Below, one piece after another: positions 11,234 to 21,904 of a DNA stretch of 64,000 bases. The DNA is from Parascedosporium putredinis. Its lineage: Eukaryota; Ascomycota; Sordariomycetes; Microascales; Microascaceae. Numbering within the stretch: the first letter of the stretch is position 1; each line of letters starts with the position of its first letter. Location of the stretch: contig CASHTG010000011.1 of assembly GCA_949357655.1 (NCBI GenBank), positions 958,460 to 1,022,459 of the forward strand, read 5' to 3'. The notes below the pieces were generated by a model. It was not told the origin of the DNA. It did not search any database and saw nothing but the letters and a program-made list of their open reading frames with translations. A program made the translations under genes and the position numbers.

Positions 11234-12520
11234 ATGGCACCGAAGATCGCTATCGTATATGTAAGTTATGACGACAAGTCGTAACCGACTTATTTTAGAC
11301 ACTTATACCTAACCTGCCTTATCCTGCCGCAGTACTCCATGTACGGCCACATCAAGCAGCTGGCCGAGGCAGAGAAGCGAGGCATTGAGAAGGCGGGTGG
11401 CACGGCCGACTTGTACCAGTAAGACAACCCACCCTCACACTTATGTTCTCTCCTATCCCATTCGCAAGGGTGTGTGGTGCGCGAGGCATGCCTGAGAGCG
11501 GTCGAAAACGTTGCTCCATCCCTAGAATGCCGCTGTCGCCTTGTCAGCGCTAGTACAATGGTCGATGGAGCCGTCTCAGCTACAGGTGGTAGGCATAGTT
11601 ACCCCGCCTCGATCTATTAGCTACTAAAAAAAAAAAAAAAAAAGAAGAAGAAGAAGAAGAAGAAGAAACAAAAAGAAAAAAGAGCCCCCCGCTACCCCGC
11701 TACCCCACTACCCCACCATCCCCCAACACGCGTCTGAAGCCTGCACCAGGGCGCAGCTGGGGCTGGTAGAGCCGATTATGATCTTTGACGGATCCAAGAA
11801 ATTCACGATGCATCAGCCTCGCTTCATTCTACACCACCGCGGCTTTCCCATGTGTATCTCTCTATTCCCGCCTTCGGGTTTTACACCCGCCAAGACTTCT
11901 AGTCCTATCGTCACGATATCCATCTTCTTAGTAGCCTTACTGACCAGTTCAAAGGATTCCAGAGACTCTCAGCGATGAGGTTTTGGGTAAAATGCATGCG
12001 GCTCCTAAGGCGACCGATGTGCCGGTTCTCAACGATCCTAACACTTTAGCCGGCTATGATGCATTTTTGCTCGGAATCCCCACCCGTTATGGCAATTTCC
12101 TGCCCAGTGGAAGGTTAGATATGCCGCCCTTCCCATATCCCAAATCGTACTAATGCGAAGATGTTAATCCGGAAATAGGCCTTCTGGGATAAGACAGGCG
12201 GCCTTTGGGCCAAGGGTGGCTTCCATGGAAAGTTGGCTGGCATTTTTGTCTCCACTGGCACTATGGGAGGTGGTCAGGAATCTACATGTATCGCCGCTAT
12301 GTCCACTCTTGTCCATCACGGCATAATCTATGTGCCATTGGGGTACAAAAACACATTCCCTCAATTCTCTGACGTCACAGAGGTCCGCGGGGGCTCCCCT
12401 TGGGGTGCTGGCACCTTTGCGGCTGCAGACGGCTCTCGGCAGCCTAGTTCCAAGGAGCTGGAGGTCGCCGAGATTCAGGGCCAAGAATTCTTCCAGACTA
12501 CCGCTAAACATTTCGGTTGA
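11234..12520 (+). CDS. NAD(P)H:quinone oxidoreductase, WrbA/Alt a 7 family (one frameshift)
   Basis: FMN flavoprotein of the flavodoxin-like fold that reduces quinones by two electrons; the fungal members include Ycp4/Pst2 and the Alternaria allergen Alt a 7. Exons 11234-11260, 11333-11418, 11955-12113 and 12179-12520. MAPKIAIVY leads into YSMYGHI (phosphate-binding loop of FMN); GIPTRYGNF, FWDKTGGLWA, STGTMGGGQES and GGSPWGAGTFA are all family landmarks. Exon 3 ends with the expected FPAQWK only if one T is added to TTT at 12096-12098; the coding length is 614 nt as read and 615 nt (204 residues, the usual family length) when corrected. Intron 2 is 536 nt, very long for this genome, and carries microsatellites; intron 3 has a TACTAAT branch site. 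Confidence 0.85.
11626..11725. repeat. Poly-A, GAA and octamer microsatellites in intron 2
   Basis: Eighteen A residues (11626-11643) run into about eight GAA units (11644-11668); a little further is an imperfect octamer repeat GCTACCCC/ACTACCCC (about 11,690-11,725). All lie inside the 536-nt intron of the flavoprotein gene. Confidence 0.9.
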
Positions 12521-14276
12521 CTATCTGAGTCTGAAACGGGTACTAACCATCTCGCAACCAATGCCACGGACGGTACTACACACGAAAATGGGTCTAAGGT
12601 ACAGGGAAGCGAGCCTCGGAGCCTGGCTGACCAAAACGATGAGCCTAGCAAAGACGGTCCCTGTGGATTGCCCACCAAATGTGTAGTCTTATGAGCCGAA
12701 CAAAGTGCTGCTAGTGTCTGGCGAAAATCAATCGGGATTAAGTTCAAAATTCGAAGATCAGTTGCATTCAAAAGAGGTCGCCCCCGTATCTCCTTCTGCT
12801 GTCCGCCCCCAAGTGAAGCATGTCTAACCCCAAGTGAAGCATGTCTAAAATTCGTCAACACCAATTCAATAATCCGATTTTCCCACTACCACAATCCTCA
12901 AAAGTTCTGCCAAGCGTCGCGATGCCCTTCGCGATAATGTGGTGAAGACACACCAGCTATTCGAGTGTCATGTGGCATCCAGAGATCACAGGCAAAATCT
13001 TCAGCCTTGGTATCTGCCAGTTGGCCGTGTGTTAAATATCCAATACATGTACTACCTTCAGCCTCTCTCTCGACTTACACAGGGTTTTATAGAACTGTAG
13101 GAGCAAGCAGTGCTTTCCTTCTTCATGTGAGAAGTCCTATATAAAAGCCCACTGTCGATCATGAGAGCATCTGGATATAAGAGAGACCTCTTCACCAGGG
13201 CATCGATATGACAATACCACAGCAGCATATACAGATCTATAGATGTAATTGCTGAAACTGGAACCCCTCAGCTAAGAGAAAAAAATAGAGGAAGAAACAT
13301 GACACCCCAATCTTTTCCCTCATGAAAGAGAGTCAAAGCTGATAGCCTGGTCAAGAGTGCGTTGCCTAGGCGCAGCATCAGCACATCAATGAGTAAGATC
13401 AATGATCTCATAGCATCTATAGAATTCTAGGAGGGCTATAGTTCTCACGACTAGGAGAATCAACATCTGCGGTGTTGAGTGGATTTATAGAAGCCTTCGA
13501 GCGACTAGCACATCACTGATATTCATTGATAGATGGATGTCAATAGAAGTCACCTTCTTCCCAGGTTACATAGGCAACTCGATCGCAGGAGGCGACTGAG
13601 CAAGCTTTTACCAACCCACCAATCCCTATCACTTCCTATTAAACCTTCTCCGTAAAGCGGATGGGAGCGGATAGGTCTCTTATTCCAAGTCTCACACTCC
13701 AACTCCATTGGAGCTTAGGGGTGGGATCCGCAGACCCCAATCAACCCACCTTGGCTCAGACCCAGCCCCTCACAACGGGCCCGGACAACCCACCAAAGTC
13801 TAAGACATGACCCTCAGCTCAATAAAGGCCTGCAATATAGATCCATATCTGTTGGACTTGATAGATATTACATGTATGCATGTATGTAGTCCCTGAGCGT
13901 TGCGCACTCTACTTGATCAGCCATCTAAACCCCCCCAGGCTGAGAAACTATCCGACCTCTACTCCACTTAGAATCAATACAAGTTCTAGGAACCCTCCTT
14001 TGAATCAATTCTAGTAGATAGCAATGAATTTCTTAAGCCAGCCACTAAAGAGGGTCTTATATCGTACTAAGGATTGCAAAGGTGTCGATCTCTCCAGCTT
14101 CCCCTCCTCCTTCTAGGCCTCACTCTACCTTTTATCTCGCTTTCTTTCCCGTGCTCGTTTGCCCTACAATGAGAAGCCCCAGTCCCATCCTCTAGCAGAG
14201 CCTCTCCAGCAACCTACCGGTTTAAGAGCCACCTACAATAGCTATAGCAGTCGCCTTACTTGTCGCTTCCGTTACT
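12521..14276. other. Intergenic, no gene seen
   Basis: About 1.75 kb without a credible gene; between 12,865 and 14,158 no frame reaches 60 codons. It includes a perfect 21-bp direct repeat at 12807-12848. The stretch 14,090-14,170 is pyrimidine-rich and probably belongs to the leader of the F-box-like gene. Confidence 0.45.
12807..12848. repeat. Perfect 21-bp tandem repeat, two units
   Basis: The unit CCCCAAGTGAAGCATGTCTAA occurs twice head to tail (12807-12827 and 12828-12848) with no mismatch. It lies about 290 bp downstream of the flavoprotein stop codon. Confidence 0.95.
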
Positions 14277-15030
14277 ATGCCCTTCCTTCCGGCAGCCCTA
14301 GTGGGACCGGTCTCCTTACAACGTCCTGTTCCATCATCCCGTCGAAAACAACCGCGCTTCCAATTTGAGAGGCTACCCGCCGAAATCCAAGAGAAATTCT
14401 ATCTTATATGGATTACCAATCTCTGATCGCCTTTTCCTGTGTGAACAGCTACCTCCAGAGGACCGTCGACCCCCAGATGGCTCCACAGGAAGATAAATTT
14501 GCCTTCGTGATGCGGGCAGAGAATTATTTTCCCAAGCATTTCCCAATTATCATACATGGCCAGGAGCAACCGGGGAATTTTGCCTGTTACATCTGCTTTC
14601 GCGTGCGAGGGCCAGCCCACTTTCAGGCGGGCCAGGCACTTTCCATCTATGTTGACACAAAGGGCGAGAAAGTCACACAAAAAGCGCCCAAGTGTTAGGC
14701 CCGACATCGAACAGTTATCTGGCTAGCTCTAGCGGTCTCTTTCCCGCTCCGAAAACTACCCACAAACTCGTGAGCGCCCGTCGCTTCTGCATAGAGTGTG
14801 GCCTGAGGCTTGACCTCCACGCGCCAGGAGATTCCATAATCACCAAATTAAACCAGGAGGTATGGGTATGCAGCTGTAGGATGGCATGGCCGAAGTCTGC
14901 GTGGCTGAAATGTTTAATTTGCGACAAGTCCTGTCCACCGAGAGTGGATGAAGGCTCTAAATATGCTGGCCCTTCTTGCTCGTTCTTCATCGGTTATATG
15001 GGCATAGGAGGCGCCATCCTGGATAGCTAG
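14277..15030 (+). pseudogene. F-box-like protein with Cys-rich C-terminus, frameshifted
   Basis: The reading from ATG 14277 gives a basic N-terminus and then FERLPAEIQEKFYL, the usual opening of a fungal F-box (LPxEI), which would bind Skp1 in an SCF ubiquitin ligase. The frame then shifts at about 14,404 (one base lost) to DYQSLIAFSCVNSYL, the rest of the F-box, and again at about 14,690 to the C-terminal part. The latter has paired cysteines (CIECG, CSC, CLICDKSC), which may bind zinc. The stop is at 15,028-15,030. The true start is unclear: an ATG at 14168 gives only a short frame. The family assignment rests on short motifs. Confidence 0.55.
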
Positions 15031-15650
15031 AGAGAATGCCAGATTGGTCCTCGCTATGGATGGCGTTAGGCGGCCTTGGCTTTGAAATACTGCACAGTTT
15101 ATATCAAGTCCTAATTTTTGGTCACGGTTCTTACTCTTCGGTTTTGAACGGGTGAGCCTGCTATCCTTTGCAGATTCGAGGAGGACAGTCTGCGTAGAGC
15201 AGAGACCTCCAATGGCTGCATGTGCGTAAAGTTCGATGTGTAAATGGGTTTATATATAAAATTAAATGGTAGGCATACGTGAAACCCGGCGTCCTCCGAC
15301 TAAAAACCCTGCTCATCCTTCCAATATTTCTCCTTAAAACATGTGGAAAGATGTTTTTTATCTGGGATGGTGTGCCCCAAGGGGCGGTACGGCCTACCTC
15401 GCTCGGGCAAGGAGAAATTTACGTTAGATTGTGTCTACATGTAGATTCGATACTATTCTCTAGCTCAAGAGGTCAGGTTTTCCATCCAAAACCGAGGTAT
15501 TACGCGTAAGATATACATGTATATATAGGGGCTCGCTGCAAAGCGGTTGTTTGGATCTTACTAAAGAGTATGGTGCTATATACGATAATAGTGTAGGAAG
15601 AGGATAGAGAGAAAAGGCGAAAATGGGGAAGGGCAAGACTGATAGGGGTC
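15031..15650. other. Convergent intergenic region
   Basis: Lies between the ends of the F-box-like gene (plus) and bna4 (minus), so it should hold both 3' regions and terminators. No gene is seen. AT-rich tracts at 15,236-15,262 and 15,510-15,530 may serve 3' end formation. Confidence 0.4.
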
Positions 15651-17449
15651 CTAGAATATAAGAGCTTGCGTGGTATATGTACTAGACGGGGAGCTGTCGT
15701 TCAGGGGGACAGGTTTGTTAGAGTGACCCAGGAAGCTGAAGATGTTTCCCCATAACTTCGGGGATGCTCGCCAGCGGCGGTGGCAATGCACCATGACAGC
15801 AATTGCCACCGGGCTACAAAGTAATGCGATGGATCCCCTCACAAGAAATTTACCTTGCTGCTCACTCTTCCTGATCACATCTGTGAACCTTTCGTTCCCA
15901 AAACTCACCCGGGAGTATTTAGTGCGCCAACCCAACCCCGGCAGGTAGACAGAGATAACCTCTTCGAGATATTTTCTGAGGCGGTATATCGGCGAGAGGA
16001 CGGAGGCCCTCATCTCTAGATAGTTTTGGAGGGCGAGGTCAATGATTGCATGGGCATCCGGAACCCTGTAATTAGAATACTCGGATAACGCCAAGGTCCT
16101 CTGATGGGCGCATACAACCGCCAAATCCGAGTCCAGGAGAGGGCTATTGTCCTCCACGGATTCTGCATATTTGTCTATCATCGAGAACAGGATCCTGACA
16201 CTCTCTAAGCCAGTATTCATACCCTGACCATAAAATGGGACCATAGCGTTTGCAGCATCACCAACGATTACTCCGGAGCTGCCGAAATGGTGAGGCCCGC
16301 ATTTAACACTAATTAAGGGCAGGTGGGGGTTGCTTTTGAAAGACTGGACAAGGGCTTTGGGTGGGATCAACCCCGTAACCCCGGGAAAGTGCTTATCGAA
16401 GAAAGAGGGTAGGGAAGACGGGTCGTTTTCAAGGCGGGAAAAGGTGGCGGCTGGGAGGAAAAGCGTACAGGTGAATGAACCGTCCTAAGAGAGCATCCAT
16501 CAGCAGAGAAACTAGTTGTGAGATGTTAAACAAACCTCACTGGGTATGGCAATGAACATGAACTCTTTGCCCGGCCAAATGTGAAGGTGATTTGGAGAAA
16601 TGGCAAATTTGGCCAAATGATCGTCACTCGCACTGGCTTCGCGAGGCATTATCTGAAATTCACACCACAAAGTATCGATGTACTCTTGAGAATAGTTCAT
16701 CCTGGTGAACTTCATCATGTGGTATCTCACAGCAGAATGTGCGCCGTCCGCCCCTATCAAGAGATCAAATTCAACCTGTATCTCCCGAGGCCTTTCGTTT
16801 GCATCATCGCTAGTAATCTCGTTTTTGAGCTCAAACCATGCGAGGCGTTTTCGGAAATCAGCGCCAGTAAGTCGGTGACCAAAGAATAACTTCACGTTAG
16901 GCAGCTCCTCAATCGCATCAAGCAGACTCTTATTCAGGCCCGCCCGGTCCATGGCAAGGATGGCCTAGAAAGATGCTAGAATTAGTACTGTTGGCGTAAG
17001 TGGGAGGCAATGGGTATAGTCTTAAAAAGCAGGCGAGAATTACCCTCCCATGAGTATCATAATTCTGAACATCCTGAAACAGACTTCCATCTGGGTTCTC
17101 GAGATGAATCATGCGGCCTCTCATAGGTATAGTAGAACTGAGGATTGAATCCGCGAGTTTAGGATGCCCGGCATTCCGAATTGCGTTGATTCCCCGTTCA
17201 GACAAAGCTAAATTGATTGATTTCGTAAAATTCAACGGGATAGTAGAAGGGTTGCGGAGGTCTATATTAGTTGTCAGTGACCGTTAGCCGTTATCGGTTA
17301 GAAATGCCTCATAGGTGTGATAGAAGATGAACAATACCAGGGCGAAGCTCATATATCTCGACTTCGTGACCTCTCTGAGCGGCGTAAAGAGCAGCCAATG
17401 AGCCAACAGGCCCTGCCCCAACAACGATGATTTTCTGTCTATGATGCAT
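15651..17449 (-). CDS. bna4: Kynurenine 3-monooxygenase
   Basis: FAD-dependent enzyme of the outer mitochondrial membrane that hydroxylates L-kynurenine to 3-hydroxykynurenine with NADPH and O2, in the kynurenine route from tryptophan to NAD. Four exons on the minus strand: 17338-17449, 17044-17261, 16536-16964 and 15651-16484; the introns are 76, 79 and 51 nt and all phases agree, giving 530 residues. The N-terminus has the Rossmann motif GAGPVG (residues 11-16); LNFTKSINLALSERG, DRAGLNKSLLDA, LLIGADGAHSAVR and GDAANAMVPFYGQGMN are diagnostic for this enzyme (FAD and substrate binding). A hydrophobic segment near the C-terminus (IALLCSPVAIAVMV) fits the membrane anchor. The gene is intact, unlike many neighbours. 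Confidence 0.93.
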
Positions 17450-18197
17450 GGAGCTTCAGCTAAAACGTGGTGGTAGGTTGAGCTTGGGGAAGTTGGTAAA
17501 CTAGATCTTAATTCACCTCTAAATTTTGGTTGGAGGGGCTGAAGACTTTGTACTTATTAATAGGCCCAGATGGAACCATCCGTCCATCAAAAGCGGCGGG
17601 GCCGATCCCGAACCGGCCCCCACTCTCGTCTACCCCGAGCTCATTGAGGTACGACGGCAAATTCATAGATGCTGGGATGGGTTGAAAACGTGCACATATC
17701 AATTTGAAGAAGGAGATGCTATACTGGAATGGGAAGTCCATTCCAGCCGGATATATCAAGAAACGCCACTTTTATGCTTGAAAGGTGAGAAAAAGGTATT
17801 ATACATCTTGATTCGAATGTTAAGGTTATCAGGATAGATGTCTGATGTCTTGCCCTCGATGCCTGACGACTTATAATATCTAGGCTTGCACGGCCAGGGA
17901 TCCTTCGCAAGCTTAAGTAAGCTGTCTAGCTCCACACAGCGATTTTGCCTTTGGCCCCACCAACTGCCCGCACACTCTCATCTCATTCATAGGGCATCTT
18001 GCCATCTTTCGAGCAATTGACTATCATATATCTGCCCGAACTTGATGTAATCTTGTTCTATTTTTCCCTGAAGGGGGTATTTTTTTTCTCTCCTTTTTCT
18101 TTTTCTTCTTTTGCTTTGGGGGTTTTTTATTTTATTTTTATATTCTTTTCAACGGAACAAGTGGAGAGTTTGAGTCCTTCATCCTTGTTCAGCCATA
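17450..18197. promoter_or_regulatory. Divergent promoter region between bna4 and map1
   Basis: The two genes are transcribed away from each other from this 748-base gap. A long T-rich pyrimidine tract (about 18,055-18,155) precedes the map1 start and is the only obvious regulatory feature. Short frames inside show no family features. Confidence 0.5.
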
Positions 18198-19804
18198 ATG
18201 GCTTTGCCATCACGAGAGTGCCTGGGTGTCAATTGTGAAGAAGACGCCGACTCTCTCCAGTGTCCTACTTGTATCAAACTCGGCATCAAGGATAGCTTCT
18301 TCTGCTCTCAAGAATGCTTTAAGAAAAGCTGGGTACGTAGGGGGCGTTAGCCGGCGATATGGTAGCCTCACGTACTTTTTGTGTTCCAAAGCTACCTTTC
18401 CCTTGTCTTTTCGTCATTTGCACTGATTTGCGGGTCAACTAACGAAGCTTTTAGAGCGAACACAAGGTGCTTCACAAGTCTCAGAGTAACATTCTCCACC
18501 ATATCCTCCCTCCAAAGGTAGTTTCTGAACCCGATCCAGCAACTGGAAATTTCAATCCTTTCCCAGCGTTCAACTATACTGGTTCACTCCGCCCTGTCTA
18601 TCCGCTATCGTCTAAACGCGTTGTTCCGAAGAGCATCCCCCATCCCGAATGGTCTGAGGATGGCGTACCTAAATATCGATCGATGCCAGGACGCCGGAAG
18701 ATCGAGATTCTTGATGAAAAGGCCCAGGATGGAATGCGCAAAGTCTGCCGTCTCGCTCGAGAGGTTCTAGATGTCGCTGCGGCGGCATTGCGTCCTGGCA
18801 TCACAACAGATGAAATAGACCGGATCGTCCACAATGCATGCTTGGAGAGAGATGTGAGTAAAAGATACAAGGCCAGGGAGTAAATCGGGACATTGGTGGC
18901 TCCTCTCAATGCTGAACCCGACCAAGTTTGGTCGAGGCCGACTTGGAGTACGCTTCACCGGAGGATTTTATATCAGTTTTCTAATCCTGCTTCTTATAGG
19001 CTTATCCCTCGCCATTAAACTACAATCACTTCCCAAAGTCAGTCTGTACGTCCCCGAACGAAGTTATTTGCCATGGGATCCCTGATCAACGTATTCTCTT
19101 GGATGGTGACATTTTAAACATCGATGTCACCCTCTATCATGAGGGATTTCATGGCGATTTGAACGAAACATATTATGTTGGTAGTAAAGCCAAAGCAGAT
19201 CCAGACTCCGTGCGTGTTGTTGAAACAGCCCGCGAATGTCTAGAATTAGCCATTCAAGCGGTGAAGCCCGGTGTTCCTTTCCGAGAATTCGGCAATATTA
19301 TTGAGAAGCATGCGAAGTCAAGAGGCTGCAGTACGATTCGAACATACTGCGGCCATGGCATTAATAGGCTCTTCCATTGCGCGCCAGATATCCCCCATTA
19401 CGCGAAGAATAAAACCCCTGGCGAAGCAAAACCTGGCATGACCTTCACTATCGAGCCAATGATTGCACTGGGCTCATATCGTGACGTGACATGGCCTGAC
19501 AACTGGACAAGCACGACAATCGATGGGAAGAGGACCGCGCAATTTGGTAAGTTGGCGACTGGAACTTGCCTGGTATAACATAATCGGCTGATGGCGGCTA
19601 ATTTTACTTACTTTTGTAGAACACACTCTGCTCGTCACGGACACAGGAGTAGAAGTATTAACGGCAAGATTGGCGACCTCCCTGGCGGACCGGTTCCCTT
19701 GCCAGAGCAGGCTTCGCCGAGACACCCAGAATAGTTACGGGCCGCCGGATAGCTTCAAGTGCTTGCTCAGATCTACGCGTGTACAAGCAAGCCTCTATTT
19801 GTAA
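18198..19804 (+). CDS. map1: Methionine aminopeptidase 1
   Basis: Cytosolic, ribosome-associated metalloprotease that removes the initiator methionine from nascent proteins. Exons 18198-18332, 18455-18853, 19000-19546 and 19620-19804. The N-terminal zinc finger is complete (Cys8, Cys13, Cys22, Cys25, Cys36, Cys40, then SEHKVLH). The catalytic domain has the five metal ligands in NIDVT, HGDLNET, HCAPDIPHY, FTIEPM and QFEHTLLV. As read it ends at TAA 19802-19804 (421 residues) with an odd basic tail. Adding one C to the C run near 19,678 would give a family-like SPGGPVPLPE tail and a stop at 19,734 (398 residues), so there is probably a one-base loss after the last catalytic ligand. Activity should survive either way. 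Confidence 0.92.
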
Positions 19805-20390
19805 AGTCGATGTCTGCAGCGTGAATGAAAATTCTGGAGAACATTTTTCGAGGATAGATAGGAAGAAGCTGAAAGTTGTCAAGTCATCTTTTCTGTGAAC
19901 GGCCGGTTTTATGCTCTCAAAATGTTACTCGATTTGCACTGCAGAGTTCTGAAGAAAGCCGCACCTATAAATATATATTTATTTACTAACATTCAAATAA
20001 ACCGAAAAATGGTGGTTTCTTGAAGTTGAATAGATTTCCTTATCGACATTCTCGAGCTCCAGTTGGAGGCTGCAACCCACAGCTGCCAACGGGCCGAAAT
20101 CCGCTTTGACAGTCACAATGCGAGGCATGCCCTTAGCTCCCAAGCTCAGTAAAATATCTGGAGGCACCAACCCCAAGCTCACGTCATTCAGGCTCGACCT
20201 TTGAATGCGCGGTTCTTAATCCTGCTACCGACACCTTCGACCGCCACCATCTAGCCATTCTATTACATCTTCCCAACTCACCTATCCGCGACTACTTTAA
20301 AGTCTCTAGACTTATTAGCTCGAAAGTAATTACACCACGGGCCTTCTCTTCATATTCTGGCCTAGAGATTCCTCATCATCGGCGAATTTC
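19805..20390. other. Intergenic, no gene seen
   Basis: Contains the 3' region of map1 and the upstream region of the cornichon gene. No domain-bearing frame is seen. Confidence 0.4.
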
Positions 20391-20461
20391 GTGAGTACAT
20401 ATAGTCTGAGGAAGTGCGCGGAGGAATCAACAAAAAACTTGCATAACCTTCCTTGCTTCAG
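20391..20461 (+). other. Probable 5'-leader intron of erv14
   Basis: GTGAGT at 20391-20396 and a pyrimidine-flanked CAG at 20459-20461 bound a 71-nt stretch of typical intron size, upstream of the erv14 ATG. An RNA-seq read across the junction would confirm it. Confidence 0.4.
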
Positions 20462-20618
20462 CCACCCCGTTTCCCCTCGATTCTAACCATCAACAATCAA
20501 GGAACTCGACACTACAAACGCGGCAGACATTATCTCCCAGGCCGTCCAGGCAAATACTGTGCTCCTACCTCGCCTCGTTGCCATTTCCATTTATTTCTTC
20601 GACTCCCTTGTCTTCAAG

Positions 20619-21299
20619 ATGTCGGGAGAGGCCTGGCTGTACCTCTTTGCGGTATTGATCAATGCCGTCAACCTTTTCCTCCAGGTATTCTTTACCATAA
20701 TGTATAGCGATCTTGAATGGTCAGTGGCTCGCCTTCTCCACCCCCGCCTCCTCTTCCTCCACCGCTCTTGTTGAGGATGTCCAGAATGAATACATAGGCG
20801 GGAAATATGGTTCCTGCCTACCCAAGCTGTATCGCACTTACTAACTCATATTTAGCGACTACATTAACCCGATCGACTTGTGCAACCGTCTTAACACATA
20901 TATAATTCCCGAGGCTGCCGTCCACGTGTTCCTGACCTTTCTCTTCCTCATCAATGGCTACTGGCTGCCTCTCATCCTTAACCTGCCGTTGCTGGCATGG
21001 AACGCCAAGAAGTACGTCGTGAGCCATATCGAGAGTATCCCCACAGCACTAACCATTCATACAGAATCGTGGAAAATACCCATTTGCTAGACGCGACCGA
21101 GATCTTCCGCAAATTAAATGTTCACAAAAAGGTACGAGCAGTCCTAATACCTTCGTCTAGCTACCCTCTAACGGTGTCTTGATTTGCACCTTTGTCCCTT
21201 CATTAGGAGTCGTTCGGAAAGCTTGCGTTTCACCTCGTTATGTTTTTCTTCTACCTTTACAGCATGATTGTTGCGCTCATCAAAGATGAAGCAAATTAA
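20619..21299 (+). CDS. erv14: Cornichon-family ER cargo receptor Erv14
   Basis: Three-TM membrane protein that loads specific transmembrane cargo into COPII vesicles leaving the ER. Exons 20619-20719, 20856-21011, 21065-21131 and 21207-21299 give exactly 138 residues, the size of yeast Erv14. Landmarks in order: a hydrophobic N-terminus (LYLFAVLINAVNLFLQVFF), TIMYSDLECDYINPIDLCNRLN, the second helix, NGYWLPLILNLPLLAWN, VENTHLLDATEIFRKLN (the cytosolic COPII-binding part of the family) and a final helix. The introns are 136, 53 and 75 nt with matching phases. The gene is intact. Confidence 0.95.
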
Positions 21300-21904
21300 A
21301 CCAGTGTGATGATCCCTGACGAGGCGGCCTGCCTCCTGGCAAACTGCCGGGGTAGATTAGTCTGAAGTAGTACGGAGGCAGAGTGCCATATGTGGCTCCA
21401 CATCTGTGTTCATGGTGTCTCTATTCACAACGGTCGGGAGATATGGTTGAGATGCTTGTATTTTGCCTCGTACGAGTTTTCAGGAAACAGTCATAGGTGT
21501 AAATGTGGTCATGTTTGAGCGCCTGGTCTGCTCCGAGTTCCCATCATGGTTTCCTTCTGCTCTTAATTACTCTCGCATGCTTAGCGATAAGCTCAGCGGT
21601 GCAAAATGATACGAAACGTTTTCCCTTATCCCAAAAATAATATACTATCAGCGGATGCTGCGAGGATGATGTGTCTTTTATTTGATATCATGGATCGCAC
21701 TTGTCCATTTGGGGGACAGTACCAATGTATCCTCGGAGACCTTGATGTTTGGGCCGCCCACAGCTGCTTTCGGCTGCGAAAAGCTGCTCGCTTTCTCCCT
21801 CCATCCTTCATAAAGAACCCAAGTTGTAGTCCACACCCCGACAATCTCTAATTGTCAACAATGCTAGGGAGACTTCAGGCTAGCCTTCGAGAACACGACG
21901 CGAA
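21300..21904. other. Intergenic, no gene seen
   Basis: Upstream region of prp17. Short frames at 21,606-21,851 on both strands have no family features. An in-frame TAG at 21881-21883 supports the start chosen for the next gene unless an upstream exon is spliced in. Confidence 0.4.

Noticed and set aside
11778..11978. 66-codon frame inside the long flavoprotein intron
   Set aside because: No homology features, and it overlaps the acceptor and exon 3 in another frame.
15651..19804. bna4-map1 as part of a secondary-metabolite cluster
   Set aside because: The neighbours are housekeeping genes (map1, erv14, prp17); no synthase, P450 or cluster regulator is present.
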